Position numbers and translations under genes: made by a program. From the NCBI RefSeq assembly GCF_000143415.4, contig NW_003314266.1, positions 3,098,607-3,162,606 of the forward strand: DNA of 64,000 nt. Reading direction: 5' to 3'. Below are positions 12,958-24,463 of the stretch, piece after piece. The stretch's first letter is position 1. Each line of letters starts with the position of its first letter. Below the pieces are notes generated by a model that ran no database searches, was not told the origin of the DNA, and saw only the letters and a program-made list of their open reading frames with translations. The stretch comes from Selaginella moellendorffii. Lineage: Eukaryota > Streptophyta > Lycopodiopsida > Selaginellales > Selaginellaceae.

Positions 12958-13572
12958 ATGGATCACCGCTACATCACTCTCGCGCTGCTCGCACTCGTCA
13001 CGCTCTCGAGCAAAGCCGGATCATCAGCTCTCAGCCATCTCGCAGCAGCGCGTCTCCGCCTCGCCGCCACCACCTCGGACGATCAAACCGCGGGAAACTC
13101 CAGCGTCAGCGACCAGGACAACGGCCTCCACGACTGTCGCGAGTTCTACATCCACGACATCCTCAACGGGACCGAGGCCGGGATGGAAGCCAGCGCTTAC
13201 TTGATCGCCAGGCCGGCCGAGTTGTTCGCCAATAACTTTGGAGCGATTCTGGTGATGGACGACAAGATCACCATTCACCCCGACTACAACTCGACCGAGA
13301 TTGGAAGAGCTCAAGGGACGTACACGGTTGTGAATCACTACGGCTCTCCCGAGCTGCTCTACGAGTTTGCGGCCGTGTTTAATGGCGGGGAGAAGATCTG
13401 CTTCTTCGGACACAGGCCGATCGACGAGCCAAGCTCCGAGTTAGCGGCGTTTTCGTGTGGGGGACACGGAAAACTCACGCAAGGCATAACTCTTGCTCGC
13501 TTCTCGGCCGTCTACTTCTCTCCCTCGGGGTTGAACGAGATCATTCGTGTAGTGATGTGTAAATTCATCTGA
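12958..13572 (+). CDS. Dirigent-like secreted protein, single exon
   Basis: An uninterrupted 204-residue frame. The ATG at 12,958 precedes a signal peptide (MDHRYITLALLALVTLSSKAG). An earlier in-frame start would put extra residues before the signal sequence. The domain follows dirigent order: REFYIHDILNG, then FGAILVMDDKIT, GRAQGTYTV, YEFAAVFNGGE, and a late SELAAFSCGGHGKLTQGITLARF where the family usually has a GGTGKF-type strand. NNST/NSS sites suggest glycosylation. Dirigent proteins steer stereo-specific phenoxy-radical coupling in lignan synthesis or guide Casparian lignin; this member's substrate is unknown. The last strands are divergent. Confidence 0.8.
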   Translation: MDHRYITLALLALVTLSSKAGSSALSHLAAARLRLAATTSDDQTAGNSSVSDQDNGLHDCREFYIHDILNGTEAGMEASAYLIARPAELFANNFGAILVMDDKITIHPDYNSTEIGRAQGTYTVVNHYGSPELLYEFAAVFNGGEKICFFGHRPIDEPSSELAAFSCGGHGKLTQGITLARFSAVYFSPSGLNEIIRVVMCKFI

Positions 13573-13874
13573 TCGAATTAATAATTCTATTAATTAGCTA
13601 AACTTTATTACTTAATAAACTCTATTATCCAATTATGATATCCGACGTACATCCATCTAACGTTCCAGCCGTCCATCGAACGGCCCTCCTTCCTTACGGA
13701 CAATAGCTGTATCCAAGCCGTCCATCTAACGGCCCTCCTAGAATGGGAACCATTTTGAAAAGCAAAGTCCACGTCAGTAGCCCTTCAAATATTTTGAGCG
13801 AGTGGTGAGCGGCAATTCACAAGAACGCGTCGCTCTCCTCTCCATTCCATTGCGCTAGGGTTTCTTGCGATGCA
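13573..13874. other. Intergenic, with a repeated GCCGTCCATCKAACGGCCC motif
   Basis: Two copies of GCCGTCCATC(G/T)AACGGCCCTCCT lie near 13,668 and 13,718; each copy is itself a partial palindrome. At 13,854-13,874 the leader reads GCTAGGGTTTCTTGCG, a telo-box-like start. Confidence 0.5.
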
Positions 13875-14060
13875 ATGGCGGACGACAATTTGCCAAGGTG
13901 AGCTTTCTTGTCTAGCGCTGCTCACAGGCATCGGCAGCCATGTGGCGATGGATCGATGCGTGTTTTTCTTGATCGAAAAATATTTTGGTGATTCCAGGCG
14001 ACAACGGAGGGGATCTCAGGCTGGAGCTGTGAGCTTCAGGATGAGCATCACCGCAAGTAA
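13875..14060 (+). pseudogene. Truncated 5' end of an unidentified gene
   Basis: An ATG in the context GATGCAATGGCGG follows a telo-box-like TAGGGTTT leader. The first exon MADDNLP ends at a GT donor (13,897/13,898) and an acceptor at 13,997 opens a short second exon. The reading frame is then lost before the LRR relic and the inverted-repeat element. It looks like the start of a real gene whose body was cut away by rearrangement. The product is unknown. Confidence 0.35.
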
Positions 14061-14147
14061 TTCTCTTTCCTTTCTAGCCTGGACAGTAGAGCGGGATGTA
14101 GCGAGTATGAAACATCCCATCCAGATAGAGTCTTCCAAACCTCCTGT

Positions 14148-14343
14148 TTAAGCATTTCTTATGTTTGAAAAGCCGATGATGCGACATCCCCTTCGGTTTA
14201 AGTAGACCAGCTTGGTGAGTTTGAGCAAAGCATCCACAGGGAAAGACTTGAGTTTCCAACAGCCTTCCAAGTTCAAATATGATAAATTTGTCAAGTTGCC
14301 CATGTGGCGATGGATCGAAATAGGTTCAAGTGTCGTGGACTGG
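14148..14343 (-). pseudogene. Leucine-rich-repeat relic
   Basis: The minus strand reads MGNLTNLSYLNLEGCWKL then SFPVDALLKLTKLVYLN, two consecutive LRR units of the type in plant disease-resistance-like (NBS-LRR) proteins. It runs directly into the inverted-repeat element at 14,344, whose sequence supplies the rest of the open frame, so the gene was interrupted or captured there. No NBS domain is present. Confidence 0.6.
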
Positions 14344-14861
14344 GCGATTTGTGAGGCCTCAGCGAGCTGCTCCACGCTCAATTGAAAGTGGAGGCCGACC
14401 GATTAGAGAGTGTTGCCCTGTAGAGCTCGGTACGCACACAGCTTCTATGTGTTCAATTGAATGTGGTCAGGACCAACAATCGAATGCGGTTGGTTGACTG
14501 ATTGTTGGTCCCAACCGGGTTCGGCTGGAATCCCGACCGCTGCTGAATGCAGTCAGCCGAATGTGGTCGGACAGCTCCATTTAGTGATTCTGTTTGGCAA
14601 TTATAATGGCGATCGCACTCGCAGGGGCTAGATTTCCGATGCTGCTACGGCTATTGCCATTGCCACTGCATCTCCACCACTTTGCTGGTTCTCCTGCTAC
14701 TATGGAGCAATCCATCCATCCACAAATGCCCAGCCCAGCAACATTGAATCCAACCAAGAGGGCTATAGGAGCTGCTGAGCTCTATAGAGTGACACTCTCT
14801 AGTCGGTCAGCCTCCGCTTCCGATTAAGTGTGGAGCAGCTCGCTGAGGCCTTGCAAATTGC
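14344..14861. mobile_element. 518-bp non-autonomous element with about 80-bp inverted repeats
   Basis: The left end (GCGATTTGTGAGGCCTC, then GCGAGCTGCTCCAC) is mirrored at the right end, which on the reverse strand reads GCAATTTGCAAGGCCTC, then GCGAGCTGCTCCAC. Similarity continues inward for about 80 bp to GAGCTC on both arms. The interior has no transposase frame. The length and structure fit a MITE or foldback element. A target duplication was not obvious. Confidence 0.65.
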
Positions 14862-15235
14862 TGCTTGAATTATAATTTTTGCCCTAAAATGGAAATTATG
14901 ATTTCACAAATTTGATTCTAGCAATTTTAGCAATTCTGGCACAATTAAACAATGGCGCCTGATTAGGCATGGTCCCATATTGCCAAACTCACTCTTATGC
15001 TTCCGGCAAAGGAGCTATACATTGGAAATGTAATTATTATGGAAAAATGTATGATGAGTAGTAATTATTTTCTATTCAATAAGACAATTCTAGCCAACAT
15101 GTTTAGAATCCCTTTTTATAGACATACTTCTATAGTAGGTCCCCCTATGTAAAAGCTCTTTGCTGGTTTTGGGCTATGCTCAATTTTTAGTGTTTCGTTG
15201 GTAAATAAAAGACCCTATTAAAAAATCAGGTAACA
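14862..15235. other. Intergenic, nothing recognised
   Basis: AT-rich sequence without a supported gene between the inverted-repeat element and the rRNA fragments. Confidence 0.45.
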
Positions 15236-15625
15236 GTTGAGGAGGTAGAGAGTACCGCATCTAGCACAGATTCTGACTTAAAGGCGTTCAGTCATAATCC
15301 CACACATGGTAGCTTCATGCTATTGACTTTTCTACCAAGTGCAATTACCAATTATGCAAATCAATGGTTCCTCTCGTACTAAGTTGAATTACTATTGCGG
15401 CACAGTTCATCAATAGGTTAAAACTAACTTGTCTCATGATGATCTAAATCCAGCTCACGTTCCCTATTGGTGGGTGAACAATCCAACACTTGGTAAATTC
15501 TGCTTCACAATGATAAGAAGAATTGACATCGAAGGATCAAAAAGCAACATTGCTATAAATGCTTGGCTGCCATAAGCCAGTTATCCTTGTGGAAACTTTT
15601 TTGACACCTCTAGCTTCAGGAAGAG
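15236..15625 (-). pseudogene. Degenerate 25S rRNA fragment, minus strand
   Basis: The reverse complement reads through the highly conserved 3' part of plant 25S rRNA: GAAGCTAGAGGTGTCA, GGATAACTGGCTTATGGCAG, TTGCTTTTTGATCCTTCGATG, GTGAAGCAGAATTTACCAAG, ACCAATAGGGAACGTGAGCT and AGTACGAGAGGAACC. Many C-to-T and G-to-A changes show it is not functional rDNA. It stops near 15,236, without the end of the gene. Confidence 0.88.
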
Positions 15626-15694
15626 GCACAATAAGTTGTAAACTCTTTAGTTTGGACTTCTCGAGTGGAGGCATCACCTCTAGCTTCAATTATC

Positions 15695-15826
15695 CTTTAG
15701 TGTTTCCAACTTTGAAACTAGAGGTGTCAAAAAAGTTACCATAGGGATAACTAGTTTGTGGCAGCCAAGTGTTCATAGCGACATTGCTTTTTGATCCTTC
15801 GATGTTGGCTCTTCTTATCATAAGTC
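15695..15826 (+). pseudogene. Second degenerate 25S rRNA fragment, opposite strand
   Basis: The plus strand carries GAAACTAGAGGTGTCAAAAA, CCATAGGGATAACTAG, TGTGGCAGCCAAGTGTTCA and GATCCTTCGATGTTGGCTC, the same part of 25S rRNA as the neighbouring minus-strand fragment. The two are head to head with about 70 bp between them. Confidence 0.88.
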
Positions 15827-16225
15827 TTCTTTTCCCACTGATTCTTCTAAGCTCGTCCCCTTGGTTGAGTTGGTTTGGTTTGGCCTAATGCTTTGGTTTG
15901 GTTTGGTTTGATCTAATGCTTTGGTTTTCCTACTTTTATTAATGTGGTTTTACTAAGAATGTTTGTTCTTTTATCAAAAAAAATTTGTGAACCGTTCGGC
16001 CATTTAACACTTTCATGGCCAGTCAATAATCATGGTCAGCCAGTTGGCCGGTCGTCATTTGGAACAATTGGGACCAACCTTGGTAGCAATTGTGTTTTTT
16101 TTTTGTGTGTGTGATTGATTGAATTGTCGTATTTCCAGACAGGGAAGGAAGAGATCATGGAGACGAGCTTCGAAACAAAGAGCCTCACATCCACTACTTG
16201 AGATCACAGTGATCTTTGTGGTGAG
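15827..16225. other. Intergenic flank of the retrotransposon
   Basis: Contains a GGTTTGGTTTG-rich low-complexity part and no supported gene. Its last five bases, GTGAG, form the left target-site copy of the element that follows. Confidence 0.45.
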
Positions 16226-16586
16226 TGTCAAGACCCCCAACAAGATCATGACTGGAAAATGCAGAAGACAAAAAGAAAAACTAATGGAAATGAGGAAGAG
16301 GCATTAAACTGGTGTTGATTCAGAATGTGGAGAAATGGAACAAGGCTAACCTATATATACTATAGGTTGATGAAGCTCCATCACTCTTGGATCGAGGATG
16401 GCCTAAATATAGCTGAGGTCGAGGAGGTGCCATGTCATCATCAAGAATGTGGTTCGAGACTCAAGAATTGTACGGGAAATCAGAGAGTTAGGAATAGGGA
16501 AGTGTCTTGAGAGTCAGGAATGTGGTCTGCGGGTCAGGAATCCAATGAGAGTCAGGAATGTGGCAAGAATTGGGGGATTCCTGACA
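16226..16586 (-). repeat. LTR of chromovirus A (3' LTR by coding sense)
   Basis: 361 bp, TG...CA ends, adjacent to the polypurine tract. It differs from its partner mostly by transitions. Confidence 0.92.
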
Positions 16587-16719
16587 GCACCCCCTCCTCA
16601 AGAACGAGTGAAACGAGGATGTGAATGAGGACGAAGAGGAGGATGAGAGGGGCGGCGAGGGGTGGGAGATGGAGAATGAAAAAAATGAGGACTGGGTTGA
16701 GAAGGATAGTGGTGGTGGA

Positions 16720-19700
16720 AGTCTTGAACAAGGTCAGGAGAATGAATCAAGTTGTCCATAGGTTCCCAAGTGCGTTCCTCAGGTCCGTAACCCTTCCAGT
16801 CTACCAGATAGTAGAATTTAGACCATGAGATCTGTCCTGAACCTCATACTCAAACCCATCCTTGAGCTACACTAGTGGAGGTGGAGGAATGACCCGATTT
16901 GGAATAGGATTGGGAATATAAGGCTCAAGGAGAGAGGAATGAAAAATAGGGTGAATTTGATATGAAGAGGGAAGTGCAAGGTGATAAGTGATAGGATTAA
17001 TGATGACAGTGATAGGAAAAGGACTGAGGCGTTTGAAATCAAGTTTGGGACATGGCCTGGTGGTGGAGATATTTCGCCTGAGGAGCCAAACTTTATCCCC
17101 GATACTACAAGGGGGACAATCCTGATAATGGACATTAGCAAATGTTTTGTGAGATTCCTGAGCACAATGGAAGTGGAAGGAGATGGAGTTGTGGATTTCC
17201 TGGAGGTTGGAGACAAATGCCTCAGAGTGGGGATTTGAACGAGAGGATTCGGATGGAGAAGGAAGTGAGAGATTGAATCGGGGATTTCGGCTAGAGTTTG
17301 CAAAGAAGGGGGAAACTCGAAGAGAGGAGTGAACAGAGTTATTATAGGAGAACTCAGTAAGGGGAAGGATATCGAACCAGTCATCCTGATGATAGTTGAT
17401 GAAGCACCTTAGGAATTGTTCCAATGTCTGAATCATTCGCTCGGATTGTCCATCAGTTTGAGGATGATACACCGAAGAGAGGTTGGCCTTCACTCCAAGC
17501 AGTTGCAAGAACCGTTGCCAGAAATGAGAGATGAACTAAGGTCCTCAATCCGAAACCACATCTGCAGAAATCCCATGAAGTTGGAAAATCTCCCTGAATA
17601 CCAGTTTTGCCATGTCCTCGCCCGAAAACTCCTTGGTACATGGCAGGAAGTGCGTAATCTTTGTAAAGTGATCCACCACAACTAAAATGTTGTTGAAGCC
17701 TCCAGGACTTGGAAGATCACTCAAGAAATCCATGGAGATGGATTCCCGAGGACCTGAAGGGACCGAGAGGGAACAAAGCAAACATAAAGGAAGGTGGTGA
17801 GGTACCTTATTCCGAGCGCAAGTGTCACAAGAGGTAACAAAAACTTTGATGTAGTCGTCCATGTGAGGCCACCAAAAGTCCTGTGCAACCAACTCATAGG
17901 TTTTCGCAATGCTAAAGTGACCAGCAGCCAAACTATCGTGGCACATCATCAGGACCAACCTTTGAGCATCACCTTCAGGAACATAAAGCTGCTCCCCACA
18001 GTACAACAACCCATCTAAGAACTTGAACTCGTCAAATCGCCGGTAGTCAGGAGTCACTGGGTGTCCAGCTTGAAGATGGGGGAAAATGTCGCTGGTGAGG
18101 TTGTCAAATTGAAGATTGTTTCTTATTGCATCCATCAAGGAGGAGTTTTGAAGGGCTAGGGAAATTGCCATAACTTGAAGCCGATCAAGACCGAGGATAA
18201 CCTGATCCTGTTGATCAAAGGCAGGATTACCAGGCCTGAGATTGAGATAGGAGCGCCTTGAAAGAGCATCAGGAAGGCCTTAAAGCTTTCCAGGTCTGTA
18301 CTTGATAACAAAGTCAAACCGACTCAGGAATTGTGCCCACCTTGCCTGACAATGGCTCAAAACTCGGGAAGTGGCAAAATACTCGAGATTTTTGTGATCT
18401 GTCCAGACCGTTGTTTGATGGCTCACCCCCTCCAAGAAATGATGCCACTCTCCAAAGGAATCCACGATGGCAAGGAGCTCCTTATCGTGGATTTCATAAT
18501 TGTTCTTTGCAAGCTGGAATTTCCAAGAATGGAAAGTGACCAGATGAAATTCCTGATCCGCTCCGAGTTAAGACAGCACAGCACCAATGGCAAAGTCGGA
18601 GGCATCGGCCTTGATGAAGAAAGGTTGTGAGGGATTAGCATGGATCAAGACAAGAGCAGAACTGAAGGCCGCCTTGAGTGTGTCGAAGGCCTATTGGGCA
18701 GCAACGAACCAAGAGAAGGGAACATTCTTGCGAGTGAGATGTGTGAGAGGAAAGACAATGTCAGAGTAGTGATTAATGAATTTGCGATAGAAGTTGGCGA
18801 AGCCAAGGAAAACCTAAATGTCCGACATTGATTGTAGAGGCTCCCATTCAAGAATAGTCTTGACTTTAATATGATCTATCGTGATACCCTCATGAGTGAC
18901 AATGTACCCAAAGAACTCCACAGACTCCTAATCGAAGGAACATTTCTCAAGCTTCACGTATAGGCCATGTTCCTGCAGCTTCACCAGCACCTTGCGTAAA
19001 TACTCATCGTGCTCCTCTTGAGTTTTTGAGTAGATGAGGATGTCGTCGAGGTAAACAATCACCATCTGATCAAGAAACTCCCAAAAGATGTCATTTGCCA
19101 TGTGTTGGAAAACTGTTGGAGCATTTGTCAAGCCAAATGGAATGATAGTGTACTCGAAGTTGCCATAGCGGGTTCAAAACGCAATCTTCCATTCATCGCC
19201 AGGCCGGATCTGGATTATGTTGTATGCTCCACGGAGGTTGATCTTGGTGAAGAAGCGGGCACCGCTGAGGCGTTCCAACAAGTCCGAGATCAGGGGCAGT
19301 GGATAACGGTTCCGAATAGTCACCTTGTTCAAACCTCGGTAGTCGATGACTAGCCACAAACTCCCATCCTTCTTCTTGATAAAGAAGACAAGCGCTCCAG
19401 CAGGGGACTGCGAATGCTGAATGTACCCCGAGGCAAGGTTCTCGTCCACATACTCTTTGAGGGCCTTAAGCTCGGATGGGGATAACCTGTAGATAGGCCC
19501 CCACGGAGGTGACGCTCCTTCCTGTAAATCAATGGGACAGTCGTAAGGCCGATGAATAAGCAGTACACTAGCATTTTTCTTGTCAAAAACATCCCCAAAA
19601 TCATGATACTTCTCAGGAAGATTGACAAGAGAAACATGCAAAGCAAAAAGGAAGATAAGTTCTTCATGAAGGAGTTCTTTCATAGTGATTGTGGAGATAG

Positions 19701-20932
19701 GAGGAGGCGTACGACTGAATGGAATGATGAGATGAGGATAATGTCTAGTGTAAGATGGAAGAGAGGGAAAAGAAGAGGGTGAAAACTTTGTAGAGTCAGG
19801 AACAGAACCTTGATTTGAGTTTAGGGAACTTTTCCTAATTTGGACTTGGTGAACAACAGGGGAAATCGTGGGAGATGGTGATGTGGGAGGGATGAGCTGT
19901 AATTCCTTCTAACAAATCTGAGGCTAGTGTAATTGGAACTAAGGAATGCCGAGCACTACAGAGGAGGACTTGTTGTTGATGATGTTGAAGGTGATATCAG
20001 TGACGGTGGACCCGATGTGTACTCGAACGGGCAATATTTCTCTAAGTCTAGAAGATGGAGACAAAAAATGCCCGCCGATGCCTTCAACCCTCAGATCCCG
20101 TATGATAGGAGAAAGAGGAACATGATGTCGGGCAGCAAAGTCCGTGTCCATGAAGCAGGAAGTTGCACCTGAGTCTAGTAGCACTAGAGCATTGAGTCTT
20201 AATTGTCCGGTGAAAGAAAGGAGACATGGGATGTGAAAGTTGTGGGAATTGGTGGTAGCTTTGATGAAAGGTGGTGAGGAGCTTGATAAAGAAGAAAAGT
20301 GATTTTTATTCGGGGAGTCCAAACAGACAGCTCCTACTCTGTTTGGACAGGGTTGTTTCCCAACTGCAATAGAGGTGGACCTTAAGGCAGAGTGAACTTG
20401 AGTAGTCAGGGAAGCTTCTTGGGACACACAGCTGCTTTGTGATTAGGATCAACACAGTAAAGGCAAAGATTATGAGATATTCAATATTTCTTCTTAGCAG
20501 GACTCAATTTCCCTCTGATGAGTCGGGGAGTACAAAAAATATCCATCGGGACCGGAGCAGTGGTTCAGGAGTATGCCCCAAAGACTCAAGCTAGGATTCC
20601 TAAGTTTGGGACGGGAAAACGGTGGCGCGGTGATTTTTCTGACGACATTCAAAGAGACAATTGTCGCATCAAACAATTTTTTTGATAGCGTCTAACAGGT
20701 CTATGAGATCCTCCATGGTGAGCAACAAATCCTTGACACTGTTGTTGAGGCCAAAACAAAATTGATCAATCAGGGCCCGTTCATCCCACTGAGTGTCCAA
20801 AGCAAGGAGTTGGAACTCTGCAGCATAGATCGAGGCAGGACAAGACCCCTGACAGAGATGTCTCATCTTTGTGGTGGCAGCCCAAACTTGCTCCGTCTCG
20901 CCAAAACATGTTTCGAGCTTCTCTTTAAACAA
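16720..20932 (-). pseudogene. Gag-pol polyprotein remnant of chromovirus A
   Basis: Minus-strand pieces in order: gag (20932-20669, with IYAAEFQLLALDTQWDE); an aspartic protease (20427-19939) with LLDSGATSCFMD; reverse transcriptase (19683-18928) with LVIDYRGLNKVTIRNRYPLP and [12 protein letters not shown]; RNase H (about 18465-18280) with QTTVWTDHKNLEYF; and integrase (18171-16867). The integrase has H-H-C-C residues ending CDTCARNK, the core ISMDFLSDLP and VYHPQTDGQSER. Beyond a frameshift near 16,860, [16 protein letters not shown] marks a chromodomain. Several stops and frame changes make it non-functional. The Gypsy enzymes copy RNA to DNA and integrate it; the chromodomain targets heterochromatin in this lineage. 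Confidence 0.9.
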
Positions 20933-21389
20933 CTAAAGATCCATCAGCTTCGGAACCACAACCCCTTTCATACTCTTCTTTAGGAGAGGAGAAAACCATG
21001 ACAAAGCTGCACCTTCGAGCAACGTCCCGATCATGCCGATTTGAGACTCGGGAGTGGGGTACTGCTGATGTTGAAGTGCAAAAATCAGCTCCATCTGGTT
21101 CAGAAATCCGCGAAGCTCCGAACGCTTGCCTGAATACTTTGCCTAGAAACTCACCTTCGGTTCAAGAACTCTGCTTGATCCTTGAGCCGAAAGTGAAGCA
21201 AGCTCCTATTGCATATGAAGAAGGGTTGCCTTCAGCTCAGTATTCTCAAACTAGATTTTTGCAAGGACTTCGGCAAAGAAATCAGGATGGCTTGGAGATT
21301 CCATCGGCAAAGAAGAAAGAAAAAGGCAAAGGCAGTTAAACAATCAAAATGAGCTAAAGAAAAAGCAAAAATCACAATCTGAATTAAAT

Positions 21390-21750
21390 TGTCAAGACCC
21401 CCAACAAGATCATGACTGAAAAATGCAAAAGTCAAAGAGAAAAGCTAGTGGAAACGAGGAAAAAGTCTTAGACTAGTGTTGATTCAGATTGTGGAGAAAT
21501 GGAACAAAACTAACTTATATATACTATAGGTTGATGAAGCTCCACCACTCTTGGATTGAGGATGGCCTAAATATAGCTGAGGTCGAGGAGGTGCCATGTC
21601 ATCATTAGGAATGTGGTTCAAGACTTAGGAATTGTACAGGAAATTAGAGAGTTAGGAACAGGGAAGTATCTCGAAAGTCAAGAATGTGGTTTGCAGGTCA
21701 GGAATTCAGCGAGAGTCAAGAATGTGGCAAGAATTAGGGGATTCCTAACA
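21390..21750 (-). repeat. LTR of chromovirus A (5' LTR by coding sense)
   Basis: 361 bp, partner of the LTR at 16,226. Ends CCTAACA, where the partner keeps CCTGACA. Confidence 0.92.
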
Positions 21751-22097
21751 ATGAGCATGCATGCGCCAAGTTTTTGAGCGTTGCCACAACATGGTACTCT
21801 AAGCTCAAGTTGATGATTGCTTAGCTCTACCTCACTGGAATGCATTTGTCATGGGCTATCAAGCTCTCAAGCTCCCAAAGATCTACAATTGCATATAGTG
21901 TGGTTTTTTCCAGCTCTTCAGAGACGCGTCTCATCTTTATGCCGTGCTCTCAGCAGCTGCCGTGGCGCCAAAGAGGGGCCTTTGATCACACATGTTCATC
22001 TGAATTACAGAAGGTAGAAATTATTTCAAGCGATAGACGCTGTTGATTGCTTGTTGACCAGCAACCCGTTGACTTACTGAGACAGTTGACTTGACTT
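21751..22097. other. Intergenic, nothing recognised
   Basis: Begins with the right target-site pentamer ATGAG. Only short chance frames follow. Confidence 0.4.
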
Positions 22098-22856
22098 ATG
22101 GAAAACCATACCCCAACTTTAGGGCCAATCTGGATGTGGGAAATCTTCTGCCATTTCGATCTCCAAACTCTTCTTCGTGCCAGGCTTGTATGCAAGGAAT
22201 GGGTCTCCCACAACTTCTCCAGGTTTTATGGCGATCAGCCAGCAGTCATGGCGTTGTTTACAGGAGGTATGGTTCCCGTTCTCCAAATCACAGCCTAGCT
22301 TGAAATTACGTTGGGTACGATGAAATATATCGCTCGTTACCTGCTGCCTGGGTATCAAATGGATTGATAGCCGGATGGTTGTCAAAAAGCATGGAACCCT
22401 TTGACCAACCGACAAAGAGACTCAGGAAGAAGAGATCCAGGCACACATAATTACAAGCTGTGGGTTTACCAGTATATGGGTGACAATGCCCGTCTTTATG
22501 AATCTCAGATGGGAGAGTGGTCAAAGATCACGAAAAGATATCCTGGCTGGCACGTTAAGTATATGGTTCATTGTGATTTAAGCAATTTGAGTATCTGGGA
22601 TGTCAAGTGCAACCCGAGGAGACAGGTTGCAAATCTCCCTTTGCACAATGAATGGATGACATGTTTTAACAAGGAGAGAAGTTATCCCTTCCTTTGTGAT
22701 AGCAACTTTGTGGGGAATATGGTAATTTGCAGCTTTATGTTTGGATTTTACGCAGCATATGAGTTGGTTCATGGCAGTTGGGACACTTTCCTAACAGTGG
22801 AACTAGAGTCTGCTGATGGACAAGAAGTTTTTGTCCCGAGCCTAGACAAGCCTTGA
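22098..22856 (+). pseudogene. F-box protein pseudogene
   Basis: The ATG at 22,098 opens a frame with an F-box core, MWEIFCHFDLQTLLRARLVC then KEWVSHNFSRF; this motif recruits SKP1 in SCF ubiquitin ligases. The frame closes at 22,299. The following part reads on only after frame changes (GYDEIYRSLPAAWVSNGLIA, then from 22,449 YKLWVYQYMGDNARLYES to the stop at 22,854). The C-terminal half resembles the beta-rich repeat region of plant F-box/kelch-like proteins, but the repeats are not clear. At least two frameshifts are needed, so it is called a pseudogene; an intron would not repair both. Confidence 0.6.
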
Positions 22857-22895
22857 AGTATTTACATTTATTTATATTTCATTAAATTTGTGTTT

Positions 22896-23647
22896 TTATT
22901 TTAAATAATTGGATAGTCGATGCTTCCGCCAGAGAGACACTTTTTTTATTGCCTCTTCTTTGAATTCAGCCGACAACTCCTTGCAAAAGGAGGGATCCGA
23001 GAGACAAAACATCCCACGGTTCCTTTCAAACCAAACCTGTAGCGCCAAATAGTAACTCCTGGAAAACTGGATCCACACTCTTGTTCCACGTCCCCTCATA
23101 CAAACGCAGCAGCTTCTCCGCCAGTGTCACTCCCGTTCCCACAATCTCGGCTATGTTGTTGAGAAATCCAGCTTCCTGATACTCGTCTTAACAGCCCATC
23201 CCTGGCCCGTCCTGCGCTACGTGCTTGAGGTGCCGTCCCGGAATCCCTTCAGTCCACCATCTTCAACACCGATTCCAGAGCTTCTTCGTCGTATAAAATC
23301 TCTACTGCAAGTGAGGCAGCAGCATTGTCGTTGCTAGTCAACGATATCTCCCCCTCTATTTTCCTACAGCCGTGAGCTCCAGGAGGAGTGGATTGATTCT
23401 TGCGGCTTTGTTTCCAACCTTTTCTGAAACAAAATCCCACAGATTTTTGTTATTTACAGAGAAAGCGTGAGCATGCTAGACAAAGATAATACCCGTTTTG
23501 ATGAGCTAAGGAATCACCATTGGTTTGTGGGAGCTCGGAGTCTTGCTGATGGCTTTTTGTCCACTGCTGAACTCCACAACTTTTGCAATTGGAGCCGACG
23601 ACACTAGCAGTTGAGAAATTTCTCAAAGGCTCTGAAGAACTTTCCAA
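22896..23647 (-). pseudogene. Fragmentary unidentified minus-strand gene
   Basis: Three gene-like pieces lie in order: 23647-23450, with a possible zinc-binding CKSCGVQQW...CLACSRF (two CxxC pairs 31 residues apart); 23440-23249, with SNDNAAASLAVEILYDEEAL; and 23200-22990, readable as FLNNIAEIVGTGVTLAEKLL. The first junction has a GT...AG pair 34 nt apart, but splicing there creates a stop. I could not assemble an intact protein or name a family. A relic or a gene with unseen introns are both possible. Confidence 0.3.
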
Positions 23648-23984
23648 TTCTTAGTGCCTGATTGTAACAAAATCGGATGGAAAGCACTAGGCAGTTAAGA
23701 GATGCATTTTTTTTTTCCAGATACTGCTGCAAAGCTGACGAAGCAGTGGGTCGAACAAGTGCTGAGCTCGTGTGCCCGTATTCCTGGCTCTTTCCTGGAG
23801 AGCTTGGCGGCTATTTGAAAAGCTCGCGCTTCGTCAGTGGAGCATCAGATCCAACTCTTTCCACACTAATTGGTTTGAACAACGAAAACACAAAACGCAG
23901 ACATATACAAGTCGAAAGGAACTTAGTTACACTTCTGTACTTGTTTGAATCTTTTCATTGTTTGAACCTGAACATATGTTTGCC

Positions 23985-24303
23985 ATGAGAGCATAAGTTG
24001 TACCACCTTGATGATGATCAACCTTTTTGATAGAGCATCAAAGCCATCCATATCCTGGTTCTCCAACCGATTGGCACGTTCCAGTAAATCAACAATGGAG
24101 ATTACGTGCTCCACACTTGGAAGTATTCCATCCCCTCATCGGCCAAACCAGCGTAGCAGCAGGTGACGAGTCCGGCTTAACTTTTCGAACAGATCAAACA
24201 CTGAGTCCCTGTCCCCTTGATGGCTGTACCCTGCGATCAGTGCGCTGCAGGAATCGGGCTTTACTCCCTGGAGGCTCATACTTGGGAAATCTTACAAGGC
24301 GAG
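23985..24303 (-). pseudogene. Pentatricopeptide-repeat (PPR) relic
   Basis: The minus strand reads GVKPDSCSALIAGYSHQGD then SVFDLFEKL, and after an in-frame stop SVEHVISIVDLLERANRLEN. This is the order of the last PPR units of plant PLS-class proteins: a PD...LI.AYSH.G unit, then an EH...DLL.RA.RL unit. Such proteins bind organellar RNA. Stops and divergence show it is a fragment; no E or DYW domain is present. Confidence 0.6.
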
Positions 24304-24463
24304 CTCGATGTTCCCACCCTCGTAATCGATCCTGATGTTCTATGAAACGACGTCTTTGATCAAGATCTTGTGGAAAACCCGATATCATCAGCCAAACTTC
24401 CACTCCGTATGTAGAGACTGATCTGAAGTAAACAGGTCAAGATGAAACACTTTGCGTACAAAT

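Larger units (their letters stand above)
16226..21750 (-). mobile_element. Decayed LTR/Gypsy chromovirus, family A
   Basis: Two direct 361-bp LTRs (16226-16586 and 21390-21750) start TGTCAAGACCCCCAACAAG and end in CCTGACA or CCTAACA. Flanking pentamers are GTGAG and ATGAG, a target duplication with one change. On the coding (minus) strand a polypurine tract GAGGAGGGGGTGC precedes the left LTR. The primer site beside the right LTR is too eroded to call. Internal order is gag, protease, RT, RNase H, integrase, chromodomain remnant. Confidence 0.92.
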
